A stretch of 48,592 bases of DNA from Porticoccus sp963925605 (GCA_963925605.1 CAWURY010000008.1:1-48592), one strand, 5' to 3'. Positions 25,368 through 36,200 are shown, counted from the first letter of the stretch. Notes: generated by a model from the sequence alone, not told the origin. A program made the numbers and translations.

Positions 25368-25515
25368 TTAAACCCCTGTCAATTTGATTTAATTTTTATT
25401 TTTGACTCTAGACTATGCTGAAGCAGTGGGCAATAAAATCTGGTAGCACAAGGCTTCAAAGCTTCTAATAACCATTACTAAAATTTGTTACAGTAACTTA
25501 CACTTGCTATCTATG

Positions 25516-25743
25516 CTAACCCTTAACCTTGTATTCGTGTGTTTCTAGACAAGTTTTTTCATCTAAAAACTTAGGTTCTAGTTTAGCTGCATCTTCAGCA
25601 CAAGAGGCACGCATCGTTCTTTCTTCCTCTGCTTGATCAGGGGTAGCTCTGTGTTCATGTTCATTTTCTTCATGATGGGCGCCATAAGCGCTTGATAATC
25701 CAGCTAGCAATAAAGTCAAGCATATCTTCTGTATCATTTTCAT
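25516..25743 (-). CDS. Small secreted hypothetical protein
   Basis: 75 residues. Clear signal peptide (MKMIQKICLTLLLAGLSSAYGA), leaving about 53 mature residues that start with a His/Glu-rich segment HHEENEHEHR. The mature part has two cysteines (in RASCAED and KTCLETH) that could form one disulfide. I do not recognise it. The His/Glu cluster could bind a metal, but this is inference. It is bounded by AT-rich gaps with no clear promoter. Confidence 0.6.
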   Translation of the reverse strand: MKMIQKICLTLLLAGLSSAYGAHHEENEHEHRATPDQAEEERTMRASCAEDAAKLEPKFLDEKTCLETHEYKVKG

Positions 25744-25917
25744 ATTTTAGTTTCTTTTATATCTAAATTTAATTAAATTTTAAGCTAGTAGTTTATTTTG
25801 TAATATTGGATCTAGATACCACATCAACCAATACAGTAATTACTAAACTTATTTGTACACAGGGAGCTATCAAAACCCAATTCTAAAATGGGCTGTAGAG
25901 GGGCATAAAATAATGAT

Positions 25918-26002
25918 TGGTGCCCAAGGCCGGACTTGAACCGGCACGACTTTCGCCACTACCCCCTCAAGATAGCGTGTCTACCAATTCCACCACTTGG
26001 GC
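25918..26002 (-). tRNA. tRNA-Leu (anticodon GAG)
   Basis: 85 nt with CCA encoded. Class II tRNA with a long variable arm. Acceptor GCCCAAG pairs with CTTGGGC; the anticodon loop TTGAGGG gives GAG, closed by a stem with one T-G wobble; T-loop GGTTCAAGTCC. It starts 17 nt after the secG stop and is probably cotranscribed with secG, as in many gammaproteobacteria. Confidence 0.96.
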
Positions 26003-26019
26003 AATTTTTTGTTTGGACT

Positions 26020-26361
26020 TCATTTTGGTATGTCAGAGATTTCATCAACAGTGTCAATTTCTGGCAGTTCAGTTTCTGCTGACTGCTGTATGATTTCTAG
26101 ACTAGGGAAAATACCCTCCTTTAAAGTTGCACCATCTTTTGCTATAACGGCTAGACCAAAACTAGTGATAAAGAAAATTGTCGCAAGTATAGCTGTAATC
26201 TTGCTGAAAAAATTCCAGCTACCGGCGCTGCCGAGCATAGTTTGCGACGCGCCGGAACCAAAAGATGCGCCAGCTTCTGCACCTTTTCCCTGTTGCAACA
26301 AAATCATGCCAATAATAGCTAGACCCGTGAGAATATGTACGATTAATGTTAATTTTTCCAT
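26020..26361 (-). CDS. secG: Preprotein translocase subunit SecG
   Basis: 113 residues. Two membrane helices (about 5-22 and 52-73) joined by the conserved loop MILLQQGKGAEAGASFGSGASQTMLGSAGS. Accessory subunit of the SecYEG channel that speeds SecA-driven export. The C-terminal tail is acidic and variable. It follows tpiA by 35 nt and precedes tRNA-Leu. Confidence 0.96.
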   Translation of the reverse strand: MEKLTLIVHILTGLAIIGMILLQQGKGAEAGASFGSGASQTMLGSAGSWNFFSKITAILATIFFITSFGLAVIAKDGATLKEGIFPSLEIIQQSAETELPEIDTVDEISDIPK

Positions 26362-26396
26362 TTTCTTAATTCAGCCAAATTATTAGTTAACTGCAA

Positions 26397-27125
26397 TCAT
26401 GCCAACTGGCACATTTCATTAAATGTATCAATATCTAAAGAAGCACCGCCAACAAGAACCCCATCAATATCCGCCTGAAAAAGCAGTTCAGCAGTGTTGG
26501 CAGGGGTAACACTGCCTCCATATAAAATTCTAGTCTTTACCCCAGACGCACCCAATTTTTCCCGAATGTACCGATGCACAAGCTGGATCTGATCAATAGT
26601 TGCAGGCTTACCAGTGCCGATAGCCCAAACAGGCTCATAGGCAATTATTGCATCAGACAAAGAATTTACTCCAGCACAGTCTAGCACTGTGTCTATCTGC
26701 GCAGAAATAAGATCAAAAGTTTTACCTTTTTCTCGCTGTTTGAGCGTTTCACCTAAACAAAGAATCGGCTTCAAACCAGCTAGCTGAGCCTGATGAAATT
26801 TTTTTGCAACCTGGCGATCATTCTCCCCGTAGAGGCTACGACGCTCAGAATGACCTACTAAACAATACTGACAACCTATATCTCGCAACATCTCAGATGA
26901 AATTTCACCGGTATATGCGCCACTCTTGTACTCAGAAATATTTTGCGCACCTACAGCAACAGCTGTGCCTGAGAGGCCCGTTAACACTTGCAATATATAA
27001 ACATAAGGAGGAAAAACAACAACATCTGCCTTACATTTCAAGCTAAGCAAACCCGCTACTAAAGTGGCTATATTTTTCTTATCGCCGTTCATTTTCCAAT
27101 TTCCGGCTACTAGAGGACGATGCAT
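26397..27125 (-). CDS. tpiA: Triosephosphate isomerase
   Basis: 242 residues. Interconverts dihydroxyacetone phosphate and glyceraldehyde-3-phosphate. GNWKMNGD (catalytic Lys at about 11), VGHSERR with the catalytic His (about 93), AYEPVWAIGTG with the catalytic Glu and flexible loop 6, ILYGGSVTPAN and GVLVGGASL for phosphate binding. Slightly shorter than the common 250 residues but complete. It lies between glmM and secG. Confidence 0.97.
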   Translation of the reverse strand: MHRPLVAGNWKMNGDKKNIATLVAGLLSLKCKADVVVFPPYVYILQVLTGLSGTAVAVGAQNISEYKSGAYTGEISSEMLRDIGCQYCLVGHSERRSLYGENDRQVAKKFHQAQLAGLKPILCLGETLKQREKGKTFDLISAQIDTVLDCAGVNSLSDAIIAYEPVWAIGTGKPATIDQIQLVHRYIREKLGASGVKTRILYGGSVTPANTAELLFQADIDGVLVGGASLDIDTFNEMCQLA

Positions 27126-27239
27126 AATTTATAAGTATCCTAGCCCCAAAAAGGGCGTAATCTTATCTGAGATATTAGCATTATTCAACCACAGGGGCAT
27201 TCACAACCTAACACTCTAAGCTAGATTAAGGCTTTTTTA

Positions 27240-28595
27240 TTACCCAGAAGAATCCACCCCTGCTTCAGCTTCAACAACACCTGCCACTCTTAAAGCGATT
27301 CTATTGACTAATTCGGCATCTTTAGCCTCCACCATAATTCGTATGACTGACTCAGTTCCCGAGGGGCGTAGTAAAATACGACCGCAATCTTTCAGCTCAT
27401 TCTCAGCCAACAAAACAGCCTCTTGTATCGCAGGAAAATTTTTGAGATTAAACTTCCCTCTAATGCGTACATTAATCATATTTTGTGGATACTTTTGCAT
27501 TTCTTTTTTAAGTATATTTAGTGATTTCTTTGTTTCACATATAGCGTATAGAACCTGTAATGCGGCAACCACACCGTCACCAGTAGTGGTCAGGTTACTG
27601 CAAATAATATGGCCTGAGCCTTCCCCGCCCAATTGCCATTTTCGTTGCCGAAGAGCTTCTATTACATACCGATCACCTACTTGTGTGCGCGCAAATGGAA
27701 TCTCCAAATCCATCAGCGAATTCTCCATACCTAAGTTACTCATCAAAGTTCCAACAACACCGCTACAACCACCATTCTTTTGACGATGCTTAGCTATAAC
27801 AAATATTAACTCGTCACCATCTATCAGTTCGCCTTCATGATCTACAAACATAACTCGGTCGCCATCTCCATCAAAAGCGATACCCATATCTGCTTTTTGC
27901 TTCAAAACCGCATCCTGCAAGATCGCTGGCTGCGTTGATCCGCAATCTTGGTTAATGTTAAAGCCATCAGGCTCAACAGCAATTTCAATGACTGTTGCCC
28001 CTAACTCGCGAAATACACTAGGAGCGGTCGTGTATGTAGCTCCATTTGCGCAATCCACGACGATTTTTAAACCCTGCAAGTTACTTCCTGATGGTAGTGT
28101 GCCCTTACAGAATTCAATATAACGCCCTGCAGCATCCTCTACCCTAAAAGCCCTCCCTAGCCTTGAAGAATCTTCTGTTGTTAAGGGTTTTTCTAGATAC
28201 GCTTCTATGGCCTTTTCTACCTCGTCAGGTAATTTAAAACCATCGGCGCCAAAAAATTTAACGCCGTTGTCGTAAAAAGGGTTATGTGACGCGCTAATTA
28301 CAATACCAGCCTGAGCTCGAAAAGTTCGCGTCAAGTAAGCAATAGCAGGGGTTGGCATTGGCCCCAAGAGAGCCACATCTACTCCTGCCGCAATTAATCC
28401 TGACTGAAATGCGGACTCAAACATATAACCTGATACTCGGGTATCTTTACCTACAATGATTAGCTTGCGCCCATCAGTTCTCTCGCTAAATACCTTACCT
28501 GCAGCCCAGCCTAGTTTTAACATAAAATCTGCGGTTATAGGCTTGATTCCGACTCGACCACGTATACCGTCTGTACCAAAAAATTTTCTACTCAT
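27240..28595 (-). CDS. glmM: Phosphoglucosamine mutase
   Basis: 451 residues. Converts glucosamine-6-phosphate to glucosamine-1-phosphate for UDP-GlcNAc, the precursor of murein and LPS. KFFGTDGIRG at the N-terminus, the phosphoserine loop VISASHNPFYDNG (about 97-109), the metal loop FDGDGDRVMF (about 240-249), GGEGSGHII and the phosphate-binding RPSGTESVIRIMVEA. The ATG overlaps the folP stop (TAATG), so the two are coupled. Confidence 0.97.
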   Translation of the reverse strand: MSRKFFGTDGIRGRVGIKPITADFMLKLGWAAGKVFSERTDGRKLIIVGKDTRVSGYMFESAFQSGLIAAGVDVALLGPMPTPAIAYLTRTFRAQAGIVISASHNPFYDNGVKFFGADGFKLPDEVEKAIEAYLEKPLTTEDSSRLGRAFRVEDAAGRYIEFCKGTLPSGSNLQGLKIVVDCANGATYTTAPSVFRELGATVIEIAVEPDGFNINQDCGSTQPAILQDAVLKQKADMGIAFDGDGDRVMFVDHEGELIDGDELIFVIAKHRQKNGGCSGVVGTLMSNLGMENSLMDLEIPFARTQVGDRYVIEALRQRKWQLGGEGSGHIICSNLTTTGDGVVAALQVLYAICETKKSLNILKKEMQKYPQNMINVRIRGKFNLKNFPAIQEAVLLAENELKDCGRILLRPSGTESVIRIMVEAKDAELVNRIALRVAGVVEAEAGVDSSG

Positions 28596-29449
28596 TATAT
28601 TTCTTCCTTTACAGCATTCAGCACTCTCAACACATCAGCGGTAGCAGCTACGTCATGAACTCTAATTATATTAGCGCCTCTTTGTACTGCTAGCATCGCT
28701 AAGGCAATGCTGCCAAATAATCTTTCATCTAAAGGTTTATCTAAAATCTCACCTATCATTGATTTTCTAGAAACCCCTACAACCAAAGGAAAGCCTAGTT
28801 CACTTAATTTGTTTAAACTACGAAATAGTTGTAAATTATGCTCTAGTGTTTTACCGAAGCCAAACCCAGGATCAATAAATATCTTTTGTTTTTTAATCCC
28901 GGCAGTCTCGCAGACACCAGCACGTTCCAATAAAAAACTTTTTACCTCATCAACCTCATCTTTATAGCTTGGAGCAAGCTGCATGCTGGTCGGTTCTCCA
29001 TTCATGTGCATCAAAACAACAGAAAGATCTGCCATGACAACTGCTTCAACTGCACCCTTGCGAGTTAAGGCTCGAACATCATTAATCATCACAGCACCAA
29101 CATTTGCTGACTCCGTGATAACTAATGGAGAGCTAGTGTCTACCGATACAAAGACACCAAAACGTTCTACGATGGCTTCAACTACGGACACTACTCGATC
29201 AAGTTCCTCGTCAACACCTACAGGTTCTGCTCCAGGTCTAGTGGACTCGCCGCCTACATCAATAATACTAGCGCCACTCTTGAGGTATGAGTCTACTTTT
29301 CCAAGCGCCAAGGAAATATTGGCCTGGTTATTTCTGTCGCAAAGAATACCTCCATCAAAAAAAGAATCTGGAGTTACATTTAGAACTGCCATGATATGGG
29401 GAGAGGAAAAGTTTAAGCTGAAAGAGCTCGTCTTCATTAGAAGCTTCAT
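28595..29449 (-). CDS. folP: Dihydropteroate synthase
   Basis: 284 residues. Joins p-aminobenzoate to the pterin pyrophosphate in folate synthesis; it is the sulfonamide target. MAVLNVTPDSFFDGG (about 20-34), GGESTRPGA, the second-loop region, FIDPGFGFGKTLEHN and VVGVSRKSMIG are all present, with the C-terminal IRVHDV. An in-frame TTG one codon upstream is also open. It lies 130 nt after ftsH in the conserved ftsH-folP-glmM order. Confidence 0.96.
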   Translation of the reverse strand: MKLLMKTSSFSLNFSSPHIMAVLNVTPDSFFDGGILCDRNNQANISLALGKVDSYLKSGASIIDVGGESTRPGAEPVGVDEELDRVVSVVEAIVERFGVFVSVDTSSPLVITESANVGAVMINDVRALTRKGAVEAVVMADLSVVLMHMNGEPTSMQLAPSYKDEVDEVKSFLLERAGVCETAGIKKQKIFIDPGFGFGKTLEHNLQLFRSLNKLSELGFPLVVGVSRKSMIGEILDKPLDERLFGSIALAMLAVQRGANIIRVHDVAATADVLRVLNAVKEEI

Positions 29450-29581
29450 CAAAAGTATATTGCGTTGCAGAACTAAAATAATAGGGTCATATAAAACTCA
29501 AATGATTACCGTCCGCCCCCTAGAAGGGTATTTAAAATTTCTCTTAATGAGCCTATATTTCTGCTAGCGAAAATAAATATC

Positions 29582-31477
29582 CTAATACTCTTCGGCGGAG
29601 GGGCAAGTCAAACCAGTATCATCTATTTTTTTATTTCTTTTCTTTTTAGTCTTACCACCAGAATCATGATTATTCCAATTATAAGGAAGGCGAACCGCTC
29701 TTCGTTCCATCAAATCATTAACTTGCTCAAGATCAATGGTTTCATATTCTATCAAGGCATTCTTCATAGCATGAAGAATATCTATATTATCTTTTAATAT
29801 CTGCACAGAGCGAGCATAGCAAGCATCAAGCATCTGTCGTACTTCAATATCAATTTCTCTAGCAGTATCTTCAGAGTAAGCAGACTTCGCCATGCCTGGA
29901 ACTTGCCCCTCTTCCTCACCATAAAGAACAGGGCCCATTTTATCCGACAGCCCCCAACGACTCACCATATTTCTCGCCATTTGGGTAGCCCTTTCAATAT
30001 CATTAGAGGCCCCGGTGGTTACACCATCTGAGCCATGGATTAATTCTTCTGCTATTCTGCCGCCAAATAAACTACATAACTGGCTCTTTAGCTGAAGTTT
30101 AGTAAGACTATATTTGTCTTCTTCTGGAAGGAATTGCGTCACTCCCAGCGCACGCCCACGAGGAATAATTGAAACCTTATGCACGGGATCATGCTCAGGG
30201 ACCAGCCTACCAATAATGGCGTGCCCAGCCTCATGGTAAGCAGTATTTACTTTTTCTTTTTCAGACATGACCATAGAGCGTCGCTCAGCACCCATCATGA
30301 CTTTATCTCGAGCTTTTTCAAACTCCTCACCACCAACAACCCTTCTGTTGGCTCTGGCGGCAAATAATGCCGCTTCATTTATCAAGTTGGCTAGATCTGC
30401 TCCAGAAAAACCTGGGGTACCTCTAGCTATTACACTTAAATCAATTTTTTCATCAAGCGGAACTTTTTTTGAATGAACTTTTAAAATTTGCTCTCTGCCT
30501 CGAATATCTGGTAACCCCACATAAACCTGACGATCAAATCTTCCCGGACGAAGCAACGCTTTATCCAATACATCAGGACGATTTGTAGCAGCAATGACAA
30601 TTATTCCTTCATTACCTTCAAAGCCATCCATTTCAACCAGTAGTTGATTTAATGTTTGCTCTCTCTCATCATTTCCACCGCCATGACCGCCGCCACGATG
30701 GCGGCCAACAGCATCAATTTCATCAATAAATATGATGCAGGGTGCCTGCTTTTTAGCTTGCTCAAACATGTCCCTAACACGTGAAGCGCCAACACCAACA
30801 AACATCTCTACAAAATCTGACCCAGCAATAGAAAAGAATGGGACCTTAGCCTCGCCAGCGATAGCTTTAGCCAACAATGTTTTCCCTGTACCGGGCGGAC
30901 CAATCATGAGGACACCCTGGGGAATTTTTCCGCCTAAGCGCTGAAAACGTGAAGGGTCACGCAAGAAATCTACTAGTTCATGAACCTCTTCTTTGGCCTC
31001 GTCCACACCAGCCACATCAGAAAATGTAGTATTGATCTGGTCAGGAGCCAGCAATCTTGCTTTACTTTTACCAAAAGACATTGGGCCACCTCGACCACCT
31101 GACCCCCCTTGCATTTGCCTCATAAAAAACATAAATATTGCAAGAATTAAAATAATTGGAAAAGCTGCAACTAAAAGTTGACTCCATAGACTCTGTGGTT
31201 CCGGATCTCGTCCTTCAACCTTTACACGATTTTCAAGCAGGTCACCCATCAAGCCATCATCAGATACCGCGGGTCGGGTTGTCTTAAATGCTGTTTTATC
31301 TGTCCTAAGGCCTTCGATTACAGACCCTTTAACAACTATACTTTCAACATTACCCCGCTGCACATCTTCTACAAATGTAGAGTAGTTAATGGCATTATCA
31401 GGGGATGGGGAGTTAAAATTTTGGAAAACCGACAGCAAAACTGCAGCAATGATTAACCATAAGATAATGTTTTTCAT
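29582..31477 (-). CDS. ftsH: ATP-dependent zinc metalloprotease FtsH
   Basis: 631 residues. Inner-membrane AAA+ protease that degrades LpxC, sigma-32 and misassembled membrane proteins. Two membrane helices (about 3-20 and 100-118) flank the periplasmic domain. The AAA domain has GPPGTGKTLLA and IIFIDEIDAVGRHRGGG plus the SRH segment. Zinc site HEAGH, with the third-ligand region further on. The open frame reaches a TTG four codons upstream. ATG 31477 gives MKNIILWLIIAAVLLSV, the family N-terminus. Confidence 0.97.
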   Translation of the reverse strand: MKNIILWLIIAAVLLSVFQNFNSPSPDNAINYSTFVEDVQRGNVESIVVKGSVIEGLRTDKTAFKTTRPAVSDDGLMGDLLENRVKVEGRDPEPQSLWSQLLVAAFPIILILAIFMFFMRQMQGGSGGRGGPMSFGKSKARLLAPDQINTTFSDVAGVDEAKEEVHELVDFLRDPSRFQRLGGKIPQGVLMIGPPGTGKTLLAKAIAGEAKVPFFSIAGSDFVEMFVGVGASRVRDMFEQAKKQAPCIIFIDEIDAVGRHRGGGHGGGNDEREQTLNQLLVEMDGFEGNEGIIVIAATNRPDVLDKALLRPGRFDRQVYVGLPDIRGREQILKVHSKKVPLDEKIDLSVIARGTPGFSGADLANLINEAALFAARANRRVVGGEEFEKARDKVMMGAERRSMVMSEKEKVNTAYHEAGHAIIGRLVPEHDPVHKVSIIPRGRALGVTQFLPEEDKYSLTKLQLKSQLCSLFGGRIAEELIHGSDGVTTGASNDIERATQMARNMVSRWGLSDKMGPVLYGEEEGQVPGMAKSAYSEDTAREIDIEVRQMLDACYARSVQILKDNIDILHAMKNALIEYETIDLEQVNDLMERRAVRLPYNWNNHDSGGKTKKKRNKKIDDTGLTCPSAEEY

Positions 31478-31601
31478 TATATCGTTCAAAGAAAAATCCC
31501 CATTTTTTATTTACTAGCCTTGGTCGACCAATTAGCTTTTTATTCAGCAACTGCAAGGCTTCATTACCACGGTCAACTTTACACCATTAAATACCAAATA
31601 C

Positions 31602-32231
31602 TCAATTTTTAAAATCTTTTGCCACAACATAAACTTCTCGCGAACGAGACCTCGAGGCATCAGGCTTACGGGCCGTAACTCGCTTAAAGCGTCTCTTTAA
31701 TTCAAGCATGAATTGGTCAAAACCCTCTCCATGAAACACTTTAACAACAAAATTGCCTCCAGGTTTCAAAATCTGTGTGGCCAAATCTAAAGCAAGCTCC
31801 ACTAGATACATAGCCTTAGGTTGATCAATTCCTTTTATACCACTCATATTGGGGGCCATATCAGAAATTACAAGGTCTACTAAACCTTTTTCTAGTGAAT
31901 TCAGTATTCGTTGCAATACAATCGGATCCGTAAAATCTCCCAAAATAAACTCTACATCTGCAATAACATCCATTTTAAGTATATCGGATGCTATCACCTT
32001 TCCTTTGGAGCCGACCAATTTAGCAGCAACTTGAGACCAACCCCCAGGTGCAGCACCAAGATCAACAACAGCTAGCCCAGGCTGTAATAATCTATCTTTT
32101 TGATTGATCTCTAAAAGCTTATAGCTGGCACGAGAACGGTAACCATCCTGCTGGGCCTGTTTCACATAATGATCGCGATTATGTTCTTGCAACCATTTTT
32201 GACTGCTCTTCGAACGTGTGGGCATATTCAT
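31602..32231 (-). CDS. rlmE: 23S rRNA (uridine2552-2'-O)-methyltransferase RlmE
   Basis: 209 residues. Heat-shock rRNA methyltransferase acting on the A-loop of assembled 50S subunits. N-terminal WLQEHNRDHYVKQAQQDGYRSRASYKLLEI; SAM site VVDLGAAPGGWSQVA; catalytic tetrad KDKE-type residues including Lys40 area, the Asp in ISDMAPNMSG and the Lys in VVKVFHGEG. It sits upstream of ftsH on the same strand, 124 nt apart, as in E. coli rrmJ-ftsH. Confidence 0.96.
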   Translation of the reverse strand: MNMPTRSKSSQKWLQEHNRDHYVKQAQQDGYRSRASYKLLEINQKDRLLQPGLAVVDLGAAPGGWSQVAAKLVGSKGKVIASDILKMDVIADVEFILGDFTDPIVLQRILNSLEKGLVDLVISDMAPNMSGIKGIDQPKAMYLVELALDLATQILKPGGNFVVKVFHGEGFDQFMLELKRRFKRVTARKPDASRSRSREVYVVAKDFKN

Positions 32232-32428
32232 CTACCGAGGCTTGCAGTTATTACTAAAGGGAAGTTAATCAGTATTTTAATCTGTTATTTGTTTGATCAA
32301 CAACGCAATCAAAAGTACCGGATCATACAAAAATACTGGGATAAAGTTTTAACGCATAAAAATAACAACCAGTATAGAATGCGTGTCGAACTATCGTAAT
32401 GGAAATCCAATCAGCTTAATATTTCACC

Positions 32429-32434
32429 TATAAT
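32429..32434 (+). promoter_or_regulatory. Candidate -10 box for yhbY
   Basis: A perfect TATAAT lies 58 nt before the yhbY ATG in the 260-nt divergent rlmE/yhbY region. No good -35 is visible at 17 nt. I see nothing else in this region beyond AT-rich sequence. Confidence 0.3.
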
Positions 32435-32491
32435 GGTGCTCCTGTTAGAAACAGTCGATAATTAGGCAACTTAAATTAAGGGCGGTGATCA

Positions 32492-32794
32492 ATGAAAATC
32501 TCCAATGAAGACAGAAAGCAACTGCGGCGGTTAGGTCACAATCTAAACCCAGTTGTCACAATTGCAGGTAACGGGTTAAGCAAAAATGTTTTAGCTGAAA
32601 TTGATCGAGCGCTTAATGATCACGAGCTCATCAAGGTTAAAATCTGCGGTGGTGACAGCAAAGCTAAATCCGAGGTCATTAAGGAGATTTGCGAACGGCT
32701 TTCCGCTCAAACGGTTCAATCTGTTGGCCATATAGCTCTGCTATTAAAAAAATCAGAGAAGCCAAACCCTAGATTATCCAATTTGCTGCGATAA
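32492..32794 (+). CDS. yhbY: CRM-domain RNA-binding protein YhbY
   Basis: 100 residues, a single CRM (KH-like) domain. MKISNEDRKQLRRLGHNLNPVVTIAGNGLS at the N-terminus, the HELIKVKI strand and the GxxG-like IAGNGLS loop; ends VGHIALLLKKSEKPNPRLSNLLR. Associates with pre-50S particles in E. coli. Preceded by GGGCGGTGATCA with a Shine-Dalgarno-like GGCGG. It is divergent from rlmE and convergent with greA (16 nt between stops). Confidence 0.94.
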   Translation: MKISNEDRKQLRRLGHNLNPVVTIAGNGLSKNVLAEIDRALNDHELIKVKICGGDSKAKSEVIKEICERLSAQTVQSVGHIALLLKKSEKPNPRLSNLLR

Positions 32795-32810
32795 CTTTAA
32801 AATTTAATCC

Positions 32811-33287
32811 TCAAATATACTTCACATCGTCAATTTCATATTCCACATCTCCGGATGGGGTCTTGACTAGAACCACATCACCGACTTCTTTTGCAACCAA
32901 CGCTCTAGCTATAGGGGACTGGTATGAAATTTTATTTTTCTTTATATCCGATTCATCATCACCAACTATTTGATAGTGAGTCCGCTCGTCTGTTTCTAGA
33001 TTAACAATATACACGGTACTACCAAAGATCACCCTATCCCCAAGGGGAATTTTAGTGACATCAATAATTTGAGCGTTACTGAATTTAGCTTCAATTTGCT
33101 GAATGCGCCCTTCTGCAAAACTTTGTTGTTCTCGAGCAGCATGGTATTCGGCATTTTCCTTAAGGTCACCATGCGCACGAGCTTCAGCAATTGCTGCAAT
33201 AATCCTCGGGCGATCAATCTTCTTTAGTTTTTCTAGCTCGATACGGAGGCTTTCAGCCCCAGATAAAGTCATAGGTATCTTACTCAT
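32811..33287 (-). CDS. greA: Transcript cleavage factor GreA
   Basis: 158 residues. Rescues backtracked RNA polymerase by stimulating RNA cleavage. N-terminal coiled coil MTLSGAESLRIELEKLKKIDRPRIIAAIAEARAHGDLKENAEY, with the acidic tip residues (DLKENAEY), then the C-terminal FKBP-like domain (DRVIFGSTVYIVN, SPIARALVAKEVGDVV). The ATG overlaps the carB stop (ATGA), so greA is the last gene of carA-carB-greA. Confidence 0.96.
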   Translation of the reverse strand: MSKIPMTLSGAESLRIELEKLKKIDRPRIIAAIAEARAHGDLKENAEYHAAREQQSFAEGRIQQIEAKFSNAQIIDVTKIPLGDRVIFGSTVYIVNLETDERTHYQIVGDDESDIKKNKISYQSPIARALVAKEVGDVVLVKTPSGDVEYEIDDVKYI

Positions 33288-36200
33288 TCTTTGCCCCTTA
33301 AATGAAGATTCTGCAATTTATTAACCTTTATTTCGCCTTGAATCTGCAAGGCCATACAGACAGCTTCTCCGCCTGCCAAAGTAGTTGTGTAATAGACCCC
33401 ATGTTGTTCAGCGCTCGAGCGGATTGGCGCAGAAGCTGCGATCGTTTGACGGCCCTCAGTCGTATTGATGATAAGATGAATTTTATCATTTTTAATCATA
33501 TCAACAATGTTGGGACGACCTTCTTGGACTTTATTGACAGTCTCCACAGAACAACCAGCATCAGATAAAATTCTAGATGTCCCTTCTGTAGCTACTAATT
33601 TAAACCCTAAATTTATTAAGCTAATGGCAACATCAACGATGCCACTTTTATCTGGGTCTCGTACACTTAAAAATGCCGTTCCTTTAGAGGGTATTGGGTT
33701 TCCAGCACCTAACTGTGCTTTAAGATAAGCCTCAGCAAAGGTACACCCAACTCCCATGGCTTCCCCTGTAGATTTCATTTCTGGGCCAAGAATGGGATCT
33801 ATACCTGGAAACTTATTGAATGGCAGCACGGCCTCTTTGACGCTAAAAAAATTAGGTGTTATTTCTTTAATAAAGCCTTGATCCTTTAACGAGACGCCCA
33901 CCATACAGCGAGCAGCCACCTTAGCCAAAGATACGCCTATACATTTAGATACAAAGGGGACAGTTCTAGCGGCACGAGGGTTTACCTCAATCACATAAAC
34001 TTTACCGTCTTGCCAGGCTAACTGCACATTCATTAAGCCTTTAACTTGAAGCTCAATAGCCATTGTTTTTACAATTGCACGCATTTCATTCTGAACATCG
34101 CTAGGAAGACTGTATGGTGGCAAGGCGCAAGCGGAATCTCCTGAATGAATTCCTGCTTGTTCAATATGTTGCATAATTGCCCCAATAACCACATCTTTTC
34201 CATCAGAAACAGCATCTATATCTACTTCAATAGCAGAAGACAAAAAGTAATCTAGTAATATCGGAGCATCTCCTGACACTTTAAGAGCTTGATCCATATA
34301 TCGATTCAGCTCATCTTGTTGGTAGACAATCTCCATAGCTCTTCCGCCTAGAACATAAGAGGGGCGAACAACCAGCGGGTATCCAATTGCTGTCGCTGCA
34401 TTTATAGCATCCTCAAAAGAACGAACAATAGCATTTGAAGGCTGAAGCAATCCTAGCTTGTTAATCATTTCCTGAAATCGCTCTCGATCTTCCGCCAAAT
34501 CAATAGCATCTGGCGTTGTTCCAATAATTGTCACCCCTTCATCTTCTAAAGCCTGCGCTAACTTCAATGGAGTCTGTCCGCCAAATTGGACAATGACGCC
34601 CTTAGGCTTTTCCACATTTACAATCTCTAGCACATCTTCTAGCGTAACTGGCTCAAAGTACAAACGATCAGATGTATCGTAATCAGTAGACACTGTCTCA
34701 GGGTTGCAGTTAACCATGATGGTTTCATAGCCATCTTCGCGCATTGCTAAAGCAGCATGCACACAACAATAATCAAATTCTATGCCTTGCCCAATTCGAT
34801 TGGGACCTCCACCCAACACTAAAATTTTGTCACGCGCCGACGGTTGCGCCTCGCACTCTTCCTCATAGGTTGAGTACATATAGGCTGTAGAGGTTGAAAA
34901 TTCAGCTGCGCATGTGTCCACACGTTTAAATACTGGACGCACATTAGCTTTATGCCGAAAAGCTCTAAAATCTTTCTCACTGACATCTAAGAGTGCCGCT
35001 AAACGCTGATCAGAAAATCCTTTGCGCTTAAGACGAAATAGTTGCGCTGCATTAATAGCATTTAACGAAAGGCCCTCAAGAGACGCCTCTTCTCGAATCA
35101 GATCTTCTATCTGAAAAAGAAACCAAGGATCAATAGCTGTAAGCCTGAACACCTCGGGGACATCCATGCCTGCTCGAAAAGCATCACCAACATACCAAAT
35201 ACGCTCTGAACCAGCGACCCTTAATTGATACTGCAATTCAATCAAGTTATCCTTTGTAGTAATATCTATCTGTTTCTCGAAACCTGCCGATCCAACCTCT
35301 AGTCCTCGCATAGCCTTATGTAGAGATTCCTGAAAAGTGCGGCCAATAGCCATAACTTCGCCTACTGATTTCATCTGCGTGGTCAGTTTAGCGTTAGCTT
35401 GGTTGAACTTTTCAAAAGCAAATCGAGGGATCTTTGTTACCACATAATCAATACTGGGCTCAAAGGAAGCTGGTGTAGCGCCTTTGGTGATGTCATTCTG
35501 AAGTTCGTCCAAGGTGTAGCCAACTGCCAATTTTGCTGCCACCTTGGCAATAGGAAACCCTGTCGCTTTTGATGCCAGCGCGGAAGAACGAGATACTCTT
35601 GGATTCATCTCGATAACCACCATCCTGCCATCATCTGGGTTGACTGCAAACTGAACATTTGAGCCACCTGTTGCGACACCAATTTCCCGTAGCACTGCAA
35701 TAGAAGCATTACGCATGATTTGGTATTCTTTGTCTGTGAGCGTCTGAGCGGGGGCAACGGTAATAGAGTCACCTGTATGAATGCCCATTGGGTCTAAGTT
35801 TTCAATGGAGCAAACGATAATGCAATTATCATTTTTATCTCGCACCACCTCCATTTCAAATTCTTTCCATCCAAGCAAAGACTCATCAATCAATAATTCA
35901 TTAGTTGGCGATAACTCAAGTCCACGCTGGCAGATCTCAATAAATTCTTCTCGGTTATACGCTATTCCTCCTCCTGACCCCCCCATTGTAAATGATGGTC
36001 TTATGATACAAGGGTATCCAAAGAGGTCTGGAACTTTGAGCGCTTCTTCGAGGCTATGCACAATAAGTGCTCTAGCAGTCTCCAAACCAATTTTCTTCAT
36101 TGCGGCAGCAAAAAGACTTCTATCTTCCGCTTTTTTAATTGCATCTTGGTCGGCGCCAATCATCTCCACATCAAATTTATCTAAAATCCCTTCTCGGTGA

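Noticed and set aside
25861..25917. Terminator after tRNA-Leu
   Set aside because: The best stem is four base pairs (CCCA/TGGG), too weak to call.
32232..32491. Sigma-32 promoter for rlmE-ftsH
   Set aside because: A CCCAGTAT sequence is present, but there is no CTTGAAA at an acceptable distance.
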